NCBI RefSeq assembly: GCF_036588685.1
Contig: NC_086382.1
Location: forward strand, 59,476,987 to 59,540,986
Source of the DNA: Mytilus trossulus
Lineage: Eukaryota > Mollusca > Bivalvia > Mytilida > Mytilidae
DNA: 64,000 nt
Direction: 5' to 3'
Translations under genes and position numbers: made by a program
The notes under the pieces: generated by a model
What the model was told of the DNA's origin: nothing
The model's database searches: none
Seen by the model: only the letters and a program-made list of their open reading frames with translations
Shown: positions 49,600-61,399 of the stretch, piece after piece
Position numbering within the stretch: the stretch's first letter is position 1
How the letters are laid out: the number at the start of each line of letters is the position of its first letter

Positions 49600-50080
49600 C
49601 AATACACATGAATATAAGTTTTACCTGAAATTTCAGATATAAAGTGTCAAATTTGTTTGCTGATGAACATGCATTCCTATTTCAAGAAATCTGTCAAACA
49701 TCATGAACACCAAACAATCATTCGATACAACTTATACAGCTGACCTATTGTTTACGTTATCCTAGAAACAGAAATAACATGAAAACTTAAAATTGACTAA
49801 TGAAACATGAAAACAAGGTCAAGGTCAAATAAACCTTGTCAGAAAGACATGTTCATCTACCAATCATTGCATAAACCAACTATAGTTAACCTATTGATAC
49901 TATCATTAAATAAATATACATCAAGAACAGGATTGATGCTTCCACATTTCTTATGTGCCTGTCCTAAGTCAAGGCCTGTAGTTAAGTGGTTTTCGTTGTT
50001 TCATGCCTGTCATACTTGTTTTCCATAAATTGTTCATAATTTATAACAATACAGCTATAAAGGAGTAGGTTCAGTAAGAC
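49600..50080 (-). repeat. Inverted copy of the ~150-bp tandem repeat
   Basis: 'acaaggtcaaggtcaaataa', 'gacatgttcatctaccaatc' and 'ctatagttaacctattg' are the reverse complement of the unit at 24.47-25.07 kb; about two degenerate units. Confidence 0.6.
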
Positions 50081-50084
50081 CCTC

Positions 50085-50400
50085 TTGCCACCCTGAGATG
50101 TGGTGTGAGTGCCAATGAGACAACTCTCCATCCAAATAACAATTTAAAAATTAAACCATTATAGGTTAAAGTACGGCCTTCAACACGGAGCCTTGGCTCA
50201 CACCGAACAACAAGCTATAAAGGGCCCCAAAATTACTAGTGTAAAACCATTCAAACGGGAAAACCAACGGTCTAATCTATATAAACAAAACGAGAAACGA
50301 GAAACACGTATATATTACATAAACAAACGACAACTACTGTACATCAGATTCCTGACTTAGGACACATATATCGGTTATAAGCATCAAGTCATGCTAAATT
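50085..50400 (-). repeat. Mussel-type interspersed repeat
   Basis: Contains 'gccaatgagacaactctcca', 'acggccttcaacacggagcc' and 'ggctcacaccgaacaacaag'. Matches 25,140-25,430 (same orientation) and 18,600-18,870 (inverted). Confidence 0.75.
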
Positions 50401-51094
50401 ACTGAAATCTTCATTATTTTAGCATTTCATTAAATTTTAGACGGTTTCTGTCTTAAATGAAATTGGCCACATTTGTGTTCATTCATAGTATTGAAATGTA
50501 AGTTGTATTTGATGATAAAACATAACATATATAAAAATTGAGGATGAACAGGGATGTGGCTACTTTCATTTTTGACAAAAACCATCTGAAAAGTGACGTT
50601 TTTTTTTGCAAATTTTATAGATTTTTCATATTAAAGCTTGAATTGGAACATTTTTAATGACTAAATCAGTTAAAATCTTTAAAATAAACTAATTGAATCA
50701 ATTGAAATAGACACTCAAGTGTTTAAAAAGTGTCCAAAATCGTTTCTTAGATGAGGTCTAAAACAGCCCTTACCGGAACTACTCCTTAGGCAATTGGTTT
50801 TGTCAGTTGAATTGTGTTTGGTGAATAGCTGACTCATTGGCAATTGCACCACATCTCCTTATTTATATATGGATCAATTTTTTGATAAAACAAAATAAAA
50901 TAATGTTTTGAGTAGGACACAGCTTTGTATCTTTAAATTTTACAACAAACAGACATATTCCTTTTTATATTCCCCCTGAATTTGTTTATCATCAATTTTA
51001 ATAGAATCATTCAAAAGGTTGAAATATGGAAACATGAAAATATCATAATACCAAATGAATAATTACAAAGAAAACATTTGAAGTTTAGCAACTT
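50401..51094. other. Intergenic DNA downstream of TOPBP1
   Basis: AT-rich; only a short degraded 'gactcattggcaattgcacc' repeat fragment near 50,828 is recognisable. Confidence 0.4.
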
Positions 51095-51100
51095 TTTATT
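51095..51100 (-). terminator. Polyadenylation signal of TOPBP1
   Basis: AATAAA on the minus strand about 120 bases past the TOPBP1 stop codon; the transcript probably ends 10-30 bases further on. Confidence 0.5.
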
Positions 51101-51220
51101 TCCATTATAAAATGCCTCTTCTTTGATAGCACTTAGATAAAGAATTCAATAAAAATTTAATAGTACAGATCATTCATTTAATACAGGTTTTTAATTGACA
51201 GAGAACAAAGAAAATAAATG

Positions 51221-51314
51221 CTATCTTTTCCTCGTGCGTTTGCTTTTATTTTCACTGTCTGATGTTGATGAAAGAGATAATGCTTTTCTTTTGTTCCTAT
51301 CTGAACCTGATGGT
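51221..51314 (-). CDS. TOPBP1: TOPBP1 last coding exon
   Basis: After acceptor 'ttactttcag' it encodes [16 protein letters not shown], a serine-rich stretch and the basic tail SKRTRKR, then TAG. Enters in phase 2 (1 base completes the split codon). Confidence 0.85.
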
Positions 51315-54300
51315 CTGAAAGTAAAAAAAAAGACAAGTTTTTAAAAACTACAAACATGAATAAATATATAAATACTAGAACACACCCGCCATGAGACCAA
51401 GTACATAACTATGTGTAAGCCTTATTTTAGCCTGGATTTTAAGTATAGATATTGTCATCTGATAAAGTCATGCTGATTATAAGATGCAGTTCTACATTCA
51501 AAATCTTTTTGTTTGAACCCGTCACCCTGGAACTTGTAAATTATTGGTAATATTAATTATTTGGAAAACAAAAGGTCCTGGAATGGAGTATGTTTTATCA
51601 ACAGCATTGTCCTATATTAGTCATAAATAAAGTTGAATACTGTACCTATATGCCTTATTCGAAGTCATGTATTTTAGTATTCATATTGTCATCTTATAAA
51701 GTCATGCTGATTAAAATATTACAATAGGAAACAATGTGACAATGATTGAATTTAGTAGTGTCAACCCTGTGATTATGTCTCGTGTATAAAGCAAATCCTA
51801 AATACACCCTTTGGTGGTGCACTTGTCAGATGTGGAACGTACAGATAAGGTAATAGTTGGTAAATATACTATTGGTATCGGTATCAGTTTCGATCCGGAA
51901 CTTGTTAATTATTGGCAATATAAATGATTTGAAAACAAAAGGGTCCGCAGGGGAGTTTTTTTAATCTACACCATTGTCCTATATTAGCTATATATAAAGT
52001 TGAATTCTTTGATTTGTCGTTTTTACCCCATGACAGCTGACAAATTGGACCTCGTTATTTTAGAATTATTGATATAAAAATTTGACAACAACTAGAACCA
52101 GCAGATGATGAAACCTGCATTGAATGTAATATTTCCAACTATTTATAAATCAACGTGCAGCAATTAAAATTAATAGCCTTGTGCTGATGCTGCATTAAAA
52201 CAACATTTAAAGGAAGATGAAAATTATATATTTTTTTAAGGTAATACAATTTCTGATTTTGTTCTCTTTGAAAAATAAGCAATCAGGAAATAAAAAGTGT
52301 GTGTAGCTTTTCTCATAAATTTTCTTTGTGATGAGGGCTGTATCCTATAGTCATTAATTAATCCAGAATATGTCCCTAGTACATGGATGCCGTATCCGCA
52401 CTATCATTTTCTATGTTCAGCGGACTGTGAAAATGAGGTAAAACCTCTCATTTGGCATTACAATTAAAAAGATCATATCATAAGGAACATGTATACTAAG
52501 TTTCAAGATGATTGGACTTCAACTACATAAAAAATTACCTCGACCAAAAACTTTAACCTGAAGTGGGACAGACAAATGGACGAATGAATGAACAAACAGA
52601 AGCACAGACCAGTTAACATAATGCCCATAAATGGGGCATAAAAACAAATATAATAATTTATAATGTAACTTCTACTAATATGTAACCACAGTGGAATACT
52701 TACACAGAAACAAAACCTGATATATCTGGTGGACAGTAATCTAGTGGGTTGGGCGGAGGATTGTCTGTGAGATGAGCTGCTATAAATTCTGGCTTCAGAC
52801 ATAGTATATTATTACCCAATAGAACCTGTATGTCAGACTGAAGCAACAAAATACAAATCATACGATTAACGTCTTTACATCAATTTATTTTGCTGTCGTA
52901 AAAAAACAACAATTGAATGACAACTACACAAACATACTGTAGATTTTTTTTGTGGGTACCAATTTTAGGGAATGTGGATTACAGAAAAAAAATGGATTTT
53001 GATTGAAATTCGATTTTTTGCTTTTACCAAAATGTGCATAAATCTACAGAAAAAATATTCTTAGTTCAACATTTGAATTTATTGTTCGACCATGATATCA
53101 ATGAAAATTGGTATCCATTAAATAATGATGAACACAAGCTGCAATTCTAAAAATATTGTTTCAAATGAACTCTTTAATATACTTACAGGTTGTAAAGGCT
53201 TTTTGCTGAGGTCAAGGAATGCATGTGAAGCAGATATATTTTCTTCATATGGGGGTCTATAAAAGTGAAATACAATTGTTTTATCATTACAAATGAAATG
53301 CAAACTATTTCTACATAACTAAAAATGTTCATTGTTGATTTCTGCGGAAATCATTTTTTCATTTTTGCGGATAACAAAGATGTACTTTCAATAATAAAGA
53401 GTTGTGTCATTTAAAGGACAACATTGCAAATAATAGAAAAGGGAAGACAAATACCAATGGTAAAATTGAACTTGCAAACCAGTTTTGAACTTCATTTAAA
53501 TTAATACCAAAGTAAAAACCCACAAAGTTAATTCATTAATATTTGAAATTGGTTCAGACTTGATATATATATTATCATAACTATGATCCAATAAATCATA
53601 ATGGACTCTTTAGTTGGTATCTGTTTTTTCTAATCGCTGAAAAGGATTATTAACATTTGTAATGTAATGTAATGTTTCTCATGACATGTGTGTTAGGCAT
53701 GAGGAAATATATTCTTAGTTATGATATTTTTACACTTTATTTAAAACACTTACTTATTTGGTAAAACAGTAGCACCTCCAGCCTCTAGCAATCTTTTAAA
53801 ATTGTCATCTTTAACCTTATCACAATTTAGTAGCACTGTCCAACCATCAAATGCACCTATACATTGGTTAGTCGACTGTCGAAAATAAAACAGAGCTCAT
53901 TATCATAATGCATATTAATTTATTTCTGTGGTAACTAATCTTGTAGATTGAGGAAAAATTGTATATCTTAGATTTAAAAAAAAACCTAATCTCAACTCTG
54001 CTTCACAACAAATACACAGTGTAGATTATAATAACATGTTGTCATTTATTTTTGTGGTTTCTAATCTTGTGGATTGAGGGACAATTGTATATTTGGTGGT
54101 GTTTTTTTTTTACCTTGGTAGATTGTTGAGATGAACAAAAGCTTTAACTCATTTCATATCTGCATCACAACACATACACAGTGCAAATTATGATAACATG
54201 TTGTCAAGTATAAACCAAACAGTATCAACAGAGTCAGTCTTCAGTGCAATAATAATTAATTGCTGCTCTTCTAAGACTGCATATCTACCACAATATACAC

Positions 54301-57042
54301 ATAACTATCTTGTAAAAGTTATTCACAAGTTATTAAGATAAAACCAAAATGTCACTATTTTATATTTCATACAATTTACATCTTTTCTGTGAAACATCTT
54401 CAAATTTACTAAAATGTTCAAGTCATCACTCATCCCAATTAAAAAAAAACAGAATGTAAATAAAATCTTACCAAGAACAATTTCATTATATTTTAAAGAA
54501 TTCAATTGAATATAAAATACCACTCCCACCTGTAGCGTATTTTGGACTTTGATCCTCCACCTGTATGCAGCAGCTGCCAGTTTAGCTGTTTGTTGATTGA
54601 GCAAACTTTGTGTTCCATCACCTCCCCATTCATAAAAATCTTCCTACAAGTACAATTATTACTGTACATATAGCACTTATAGAATTTGTTGTTCTTGATT
54701 AATATGACATATCAACTACAAATAAACAGTACATTTTACCCTCACACATCAATCCTCCAGTTAAACTTGCATCAAGGATGAATAAACCAGAAATAAATTA
54801 CTTATTAAATGCAAAAATATAAAATAAAAAGTTTTAAAGCATGGTAATACATTTTTTTTTTACCGAAAGTAAAATGTAATCACAAATATAAGTTTGTTCA
54901 TTCATAGTAATCAATATAAACATATTTGAAGGATTGCTGGTGTTTATCCTTTGGAGCAATTTAGGTGTCCCAAACATAATTCCTTTTATAAATATATAAA
55001 AAATATCATTCTTTGAATATCTTTTTGAGAAGCCAATATTTAAATTTCTTATTATATCTATTTATGTAACATGAAATGACCTTATTGAGGCTTTTCATAA
55101 GTCTTTCATTACCTGAACAAATTGTCTCTCCTGACGACAAGCTTCAAAGTAAGATTTGTGTAGAACCCATTTCCCTGATGCTACACTTGCTAGAAACTTC
55201 TCATTTCTTGTAGACTTACCTAACAAAAATAATGCTTGTCTAAAAATGTTCATTGTCTCTATAAAATTAGTTCATTAACGCTCTTTATTTTAAAATTACA
55301 TCAACTTTCAGAAAATGCCAAGATACAGAAATTTCAAATTCACTGTGTCTATCCTAAATTGGTTGACATATTATTTTTGTTTTTTTGTTTGTATATTGTT
55401 CTTGTCTACTACACAACAATATGTATCTCTGAAATGTTTGATGTGTTACATGATACAGATAGATATAAGATTGTATAGAATTCTTCCATGGAAATTGTTA
55501 GCTCCCATCATTTTCTAGATTGAAAGCAGGACTTTCATACACATGTATCATTTTTTCAGATTCCATTTTTTACACTAGAATTGAATGATGAAATTGTGAA
55601 CACACATATAAAAGTAGTCCTGTTTTATTATACAATCTACATGTAAGTACTGCACACAAACCTATGACTAGATGTGTACATGAACAATCAAAGTGTAGAG
55701 ATTCTAATATATTTCCTCCAAGCTGTTCTACTAAAGCACCATAATTTTCTTTTTCCTAGAATATAAATAATAAATGTAAGGTATGTTATGGTTATATCAA
55801 GGTATGTAATGATATAAATAATAATCGATTCATATATTTCGTAGGCATCTATTTTCAGAGATTGGGAAAACTTGTGTGTCAATCTCTGCATACAATGTCT
55901 ATAGAAAGTTTTAATTCTTTGAACATTTGAATTTGTGATTCACCTGTAACCACAAAGTGCATGCAAATTGGTATCCAACAAATAATAACAATCCACATTA
56001 GTAAAATATATCATAATACCAAGATTAATGGTAGGCACTGAAATGCAGGATCTCTAATAAATCATTTAAATTTGTTTTAAATACTAAGGTATTAAATGAG
56101 CAATACTTGAATGTTAGGAAGGAAACATAGATATTAATAGTTTTAATTCTAGTGCTCATATTACAAAATTGTTTGTGAACTTAATTTGTGATATGCCTCC
56201 ATCAAGAAAATTTCATGAAAATATATAAAATCCACAAAAAACAAAATATTGACAGGACTTGTAAAGTAATCTCTTACAGCTTGTTCCATGCCAGGCATAA
56301 TGAACACAGGGGGTGATTTCTGGACTGTCAAAACTTTCATCGATAGGTTCTGGAGAGGGAATTCTATTCTCTTCCTTTCTTACCTTGTGGAATGCTAAAA
56401 CAAACAACATATTCAGTGTCTCTAATTAGTCAACACTAACTTTTATATGAAAGGTAAGAAATAACATTAATACTAAGTATTTTAACAGTCAAATGTGAAT
56501 TTTTACTGTGTACTTCCTTTGGCTCAATATGCATTTGATGATTTATGTATTCACTCACTATTTCAAGTTTAAAATTTCTTCTGAATAGATTTTTAATAAT
56601 CTTTCTTGTACACTAATAACACTTGCTCTGTCTAATATTTGATATCTAAGTAAAGTATTGTTTGTTCTATTAGTGCATAAAAAGTGTGTTTTTTTTAATG
56701 TTCTACGATAATACTATTGCTTTTTTTTCTATATTAGATGAATTTTAATATGTTTGGTAACAATTTGTTTAAAGTTAACAGATATTTATTTCTTTTAACT
56801 TTTTATAAAATATTTAAAGGGTGTATGGTAAAATGCCTGTACCTAGTGAGGAATCTGACATTGTTATTCATTAGTTTGATTTGTTTGAGCTGTTGATTTT
56901 GCCATGTGATTAGGGCTTTCCATTTAAAATTTTCTTTGATGTTTTGTATCTTTGTTATTGGACTTTCATATGCATGTCAATATGAATACCTACCTAGAGA
57001 TGGACCCTCCGGAGTTGGAACTCTTTCATTTTTTGGTTTTTC
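51221..57042 (-). CDS. TOPBP1: TOPBP1 (DNA topoisomerase 2-binding protein 1), C-terminal exons, partial
   Basis: Nine exons on the minus strand join in consistent phase: 57,042-56,994; 56,394-56,278; 55,755-55,662; 55,219-55,113; 54,643-54,530; 53,875-53,754; 53,256-53,187; 52,837-52,704; 51,314-51,221. All have GT donors and AG acceptors. They encode about 300 residues: a linker, BRCT7 ([28 protein letters not shown]), the YEWG plus [10 protein letters not shown] bridge, BRCT8 ([38 protein letters not shown]) and a basic tail KRTRKR that looks like a nuclear localisation signal. Vertebrate TOPBP1 ends in the same order. TOPBP1 is a nuclear scaffold that activates ATR and supports replication initiation; BRCT7-8 bind phosphoproteins such as FANCJ/BACH1. 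The N-terminal exons must lie beyond 64,000, since none could be found upstream of 57,042. One exon is frameshifted (see its entry). Confidence 0.88.
51375..52072 (-). mobile_element. Non-autonomous Helitron in last TOPBP1 intron
   Basis: The minus-strand start is TCAATAATTCTAAAAT and the end GTGTGTTCTAG followed by T, the same termini as 11,863-12,610. The shared interior includes 'gaattcaactttatatata' and 'ctttggtggtgcac'-like blocks. The terminal hairpin is decayed in this copy, so it is probably older. Confidence 0.7.
52704..52837 (-). CDS. TOPBP1: TOPBP1 exon, end of BRCT8
   Basis: Flanked by 'tgttgcttcag' and 'gtaagt'; 134 bases, 44 codons plus 2. Contains [18 protein letters not shown], the BRCT8 C-terminal helix. 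Confidence 0.88.
53187..53256 (-). CDS. TOPBP1: TOPBP1 exon inside BRCT8
   Basis: Flanked by 'cacttttatag' and 'gtaagt'; 70 bases, encodes [19 protein letters not shown]. Confidence 0.85.
53754..53875 (-). CDS. TOPBP1: TOPBP1 exon, start of BRCT8
   Basis: Flanked by 'ttttcgacag' and 'gtaagt'; 122 bases, 40 codons plus 2. Encodes [14 protein letters not shown] and [13 protein letters not shown], the first strand and helix of the BRCT fold. Confidence 0.9.
54530..54643 (-). CDS. TOPBP1: TOPBP1 exon, BRCT7-8 bridge
   Basis: Flanked by 'gtacttgtag' and 'gtggga'; 114 bases, exactly 38 codons. Carries EDFYEWGG and [15 protein letters not shown], closely resembling the conserved vertebrate linker. 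Confidence 0.9.
55113..55219 (-). CDS. TOPBP1: TOPBP1 exon, second half of BRCT7
   Basis: Flanked by 'tttttgttag' and 'gtaatg'; 107 bases. Encodes [20 protein letters not shown] and [14 protein letters not shown]; the Trp of GKWV is the BRCT signature tryptophan. Confidence 0.92.
55662..55755 (-). CDS. TOPBP1: TOPBP1 exon, first half of BRCT7
   Basis: Flanked by 'atattctag' and 'gtttgt'; 94 bases, 31 codons plus 1. Encodes [20 protein letters not shown] and CSCTHLVIG. Confidence 0.9.
56278..56394 (-). CDS. TOPBP1: TOPBP1 exon before BRCT7, apparent frameshift
   Basis: Flanked by 'tttgttttag' and 'gtaaga'; 117 bases. The phase from the previous exon gives [20 protein letters not shown] and SFDSPEI, but only the other frame ([11 protein letters not shown]) joins to EKENYG of the next exon. 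The switch falls on a 5-base C run (G run at 56,309-56,313, plus strand); one base fewer would keep the frame. A homopolymer sequencing error is likelier than a dead gene, because every other exon is intact. Confidence 0.75.
56830..56985 (+). repeat. Mussel-type interspersed repeat fragment in TOPBP1 intron
   Basis: 'cctagtgaggaatctgacat' to 'gattttgccatgtgattagg' matches 28,940-29,060 and 1,370-1,445. Confidence 0.6.
56994..57042 (-). CDS. TOPBP1: TOPBP1 exon, serine/proline-rich linker
   Basis: Flanked by 'tatttgacaatattgaag' and 'gtaggt'; 49 bases, encodes [16 protein letters not shown]. The acceptor is weak, so the start may differ, but phase to the next exon fits. Confidence 0.6.
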
Positions 57043-57059
57043 CTTCAATATTGTCAAAT

Positions 57060-59084
57060 AAAAACAGAAAATATAATTAAAATTTCAATTGTTCTTGAAC
57101 AATTGAGAGGTCTTTCCTTTTCGTATTGTAAACTACATGTTCCAATAGTCGTAGAATGCATTGAAAAGCTCTCAAACACACATAAAACCGTTAAGATATG
57201 ACAAAAATAACAAATTTGCTTTTTAGGACATGACCTTGACTTTTATCCTTGTGACCTTTGAGAAGGTAATCGGTCCACGATGTCATTATAAAAGACCCAT
57301 GGGTCGAGGACCTTTGGTTCAAGAGTTAAAGCTAATTTTGTCTTTTCAGAAACCGTTAACAGGGGTTATGCCCCTTAAGGGTATGTCAAAGCTCTTGGTT
57401 ACAATGTAAAAAAGTTGCGCCTTAGTCAACTCAACATTGTTCACTATTTACTATTTCTGTAAGTATAATCGTTTTCGAGATATCTAATAAAAAGTTGAAA
57501 GGTCAAAGGTCAGGGTCAACCTTAAAAAGCTTTTAAACACATCTAACGAATGGACAACAAATATCATATTCCTGACTTGGTACAGGGATTTTCAAATGTT
57601 GAAAATGGTGGATCGAATCTGGTTTTATAGCGCTAAACCTCTCACTTGTATAACAGTTGCGTCAAATTCCATTATATTTACAACGATGCGTAATCAAAAA
57701 AGACATATTAGGTAAAATGCTCAAAATGTGGGTACAGAAGTCATCACTGTGGAACAATCTCAAAATAACAAATATCTAACAAAAAAGGGCACAGTAAGCG
57801 ACTGGCATGTGACTGGTTTTCAAGCACGGTAATCGTATAACTTACGGTATTGTGACATCTAGCTGTTTCTCTTTGGTTTTCTTTTTTTAAGTCACTGTCC
57901 TATTAATAACTGTGGCAACTTGAAATGCCAAGGATTTCATATCCAATGAATAGATAACTTAACTTTGTTTTTTTATTTTTTTTATTCGAGAGTCACTGAT
58001 GATTCTTTGTAGACTAAACTCGCGTCTGGCGTATAACATTTTAATCCTGATATCGTTTCATATATATCTACATATATTTTATATAAATTATTTTCTTTCA
58101 GAGTATGTTCAGGTATTCATGAAACTTAATAAATAAGATATACTGCGAAACCAAGTTTCACTGTAGAATAATTGTATTGTTTTAAAAATTTGAAATGTTT
58201 TACATAAGACTAAAACGAGTCTCAATATTAGAGGGCCCAACGCAGCTAGTATGTTACTCTTAATAAAATTATACGAAAAATCTTATATATACATGTCAAA
58301 GGAAATTTGACTTTTAAATCTATACAACATCTAAAATGAGTTCATGCAGCTGCAATAATGAGTTGAGAATTTGTAGGCATCCATGCAAGAAACAAAATAT
58401 CAAGATTAAAAGGCAAACTGAGTGGTTAAATTTATATTGCAATTGGTTTATGAAATCAGCATTAGACATCTGGTTTGAGGAAACTGGGATTTTCAAAAGG
58501 GTTATGAAAAAAATATGTATATTCAGAGAAAGTAAATAAAATATCCGCGCTTTAAAATGTTGATTCAAACAGAAGTTGTGTATATACAGTTTTGTATTCA
58601 CAACTATCCAGCATCGTTTTCAACAATAATGTGCAAGAATGTACACACACTAACCAAGTTTTAATAAACATAGTTTAACATTTTCATTATCTTCCTCACG
58701 GTCAATTATTTCAATTTAAAAGTAAACAAAAATTCAGCAACAATCTTTTGGTGACCAGCGATCTTAGGTTCACGTGTTACTTTTCTTTTTTTTTAAGAAA
58801 GCAATTTGTAACCTTGGTCACCGTGTATTATCGTCTCGGTCACCCAGACGCTTGAATTTTATTAATCTTATTATGCGTCTGGGTGATCGATACTAATATA
58901 GGCACTAAACAAGCGGGTGTGATCGATTTTGACCTGATATGGTAAGAAAAATCTTATTTTACTTTTAATCTACTTTCAGTGTACATTTCTCAACATCTGA
59001 AATTCCGATGATACACGGTGTTGGAGTTGTCTTACAAAGATATAAGGGTTGCAATTAGCCATTTGGCATCTGCTCATGTTATAT
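57060..59084. other. Probable TOPBP1 intron, no exon recognised
   Basis: Holds an inverted fragment of the 'gtcactgatga' family near 57,990-58,040 and low-grade repeat sequence around 57,230-57,790. A 93-codon minus frame (58,320-58,601) lacks convincing exon borders. An inverted repeat TCACCCAGACGC/GCGTCTGGGTGA lies at about 58,839-58,890. Confidence 0.45.
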
Positions 59085-59775
59085 GTTAAAATTGAGAATG
59101 GAAATGAGGAATGTGTCAAAGCGATAACAACCCGACCACAGAGCATACAACAGCCGAAGGCCACCAATTGGTAGTTTAGTTTAAACATATTTTATTTGCA
59201 AAAGTAGCAAAAGGGATTGGACACAAGTTATAACAACATTAGAGACGTCCTCTCCCAATTGGTCTTCAATGTAGGCGTTCTTCAGCTGGCCCCTAAATAA
59301 ATACGTATACTAGTTCAGTGATCATGAACATCATACTAACCTCTGATTTATACATAAGAAACTAAAATTAAAATCATACAAGACTAACAAAGGCTAGAGG
59401 CTACTGACTTGGGACAGGCGAAAAAATGTGGCTGGGTTAAACATGTTTTTTTGAGATATCAACCCTCTTCCTATACATGCTATACCTCTGGGCAATGTAG
59501 AAAAAACAAATACACAAGAATACGCACAGTTAAATTTAGTTTAAGAGAAGTCCGAGTCCGATGTCAGAATATGAAATAAAAGCCTTGAAAATAAACAAAA
59601 TGACAATAAAAACATAAATAACAGCAGACTACCAGCAGTTACAGACATGCCAGGCTAGAACTCAATTCAACTGATTGAAAGATTGTGTCTTCATAAAATA
59701 AATATATCAGACACAATCTGTTAGGGGTTTAGTATTATACCATCATGAAATATGTGATACTATAACCCGTTACAT
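59085..59775 (-). repeat. Near-complete mussel-type interspersed repeat (~690 bp)
   Basis: Starts 'ttaaaattgagaatggaaat', with 'gccgaaggccaccaattggt', 'tctcccaattggtcttcaat', 'cttcagctggcccctaaata' and 'agtccgagtccgatgtcaga' in order. This matches a family I remember from Mytilus sequence. A fragment is at 9,902-10,050. No coding capacity seen. Confidence 0.7.
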
Positions 59776-59809
59776 GGTTTTCTATGAGTTTCAACATGAA
59801 AATATAAGT

Positions 59810-61080
59810 TCTATTAAGAGTTTACAGAAAATCATTTTCTTACCGAAAATTAAACTTTTGAAAAACCTTAACAAAACATGACATTTAAACCTATTTGAAA
59901 AACTTAATCGTGATAAACATTTAACCCCACACGCTACAACACCCCATTGTTAACCAGTCAGGCATATCTGCTAGATCTATTAAAATCTTAAACCGTAAGT
60001 TTAAGCGTAACGCCTATTTCATTTATAGAGATGTGTCTATTTACTGTGACAATAGTTCTTATAATATGACTTGTACAAATATCATTAAAAAATATTTTAT
60101 TCATTTAAACTGTTTTTAACTTCAAATGATTAAAGAAAAAAAACCAATGATTGCATCTCAATTTAACTGCACTGACACTTTTAACTATGACGATCACTTT
60201 GCGTTCGTCCGTGGTGTGATCAATTAATGAACACTTATAAGAAATATTGTCTGGAACGAATTTTAACCATTAATTCGGTACAGACATGATGTATAACAAA
60301 TTGTCTTCAGATTGTCCGTTAATTAATTTGGAACCTATAAAAAGTAAAGGGTTTAAACTCCATCAGGCAAATTTGATCTCAGTTGGATCTGGTGAATATT
60401 TTATGTCCTATTTTGTAATATAGATCTTCAACTGTTTCAGTCCTTGTATATCCTTAGCTTTCAAATATTCAGCTTTGTGCGTTCCCAGTGAAAGTAAACC
60501 CACAGAAACGTTTCGGAATCGTAACATTTATAACGTGTTTTTTTTTAAAACAAAGTTCAGACTAAATTATCCTGTAATAATTGAGTTTCTGCTATTGTTT
60601 ATCAAAAGAACAAGTCATCTTGCAATATAGTAACCAATAAATTGCTATTGTCTGTTGGAATGTCCCTCAAAGTAAAAAAAAAGTTTCAAATCCTTAGAAT
60701 GGAAGATTGATTGATTGGTTATAAAGACCACTTTCAACACCATTGTGCTATTTCGCAGAAGTTTTATATGGATTGAGGAAGTCATAGTGCCCGTTGAACA
60801 ATGTTGAAAAACCACAAATATTTGGTAGGAAAACTGACAATCCTAGCCAATTAAGATTGAAGTCGAGGGCACAGCCCCGTGCAGGATTCGAACTCACAAC
60901 CTATAGTGATGACATGCTAGTGATGCAGTAGTTCGACCACTTTACATTATTGAAGGACGCTCTCCAAACGATTCTACTACATACGAATACAGATATTGTA
61001 CGACTGACTGTCAATCGGTAACATCATTATTTGTTTTTGCCTTTCCAATTAAACCGATGTCCGTATGCAGTTATAATTAT
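59810..61080 (+). repeat. Right copy of the segmental duplication
   Basis: Same order as 2,380-3,850: 'aagaaaatcatttt'-like start, 'ccttaacaaaacatgacatt', 'accccattgttaaccagtca', 'cagtccttgtatatcctta', the SINE, then 'gtaacatcattatttgtttt'. Continues after an insertion at 63,690-63,850. Confidence 0.8.
60705..60945 (-). mobile_element. tRNA-derived SINE, paralogous copy
   Basis: Same family and same position within the duplication as 3,441-3,682, with B-box-like 'AGTTCGAATCC' on the minus strand. The A-box end is partly lost. Confidence 0.7.
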
Positions 61081-61399
61081 GCACGTACACATATGAACAC
61101 ACGTTGATACGTATTTGTTGAACGCAATCTCTTAAATAAGAGTCTGATTTAATCTTTACGAATATGTTCAGGCAGTTCGTAGTGCCTAATTAATTTGACA
61201 TTTTTGGGGAAAATGTCGGCACTACCATTGAACGTTACAAACTACAGGTACAAATTAATGAAGGATCGCACTCGGTATTTTTTTCAAATTCAGGAAAAGA
61301 GAAATTTCACAATGGGAAAAATATAATCCTTTGTTCATTAAGTTTAATTTTTCAAACGAAACACACATTGTGAATATATATTTTAGTGTAAATAAAAGA

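Noticed and set aside
58320-58601. 93-codon minus-strand frame as another TOPBP1 exon
   Set aside because: No similarity to TOPBP1 that I recognise and no convincing donor; could still be an intron frame.
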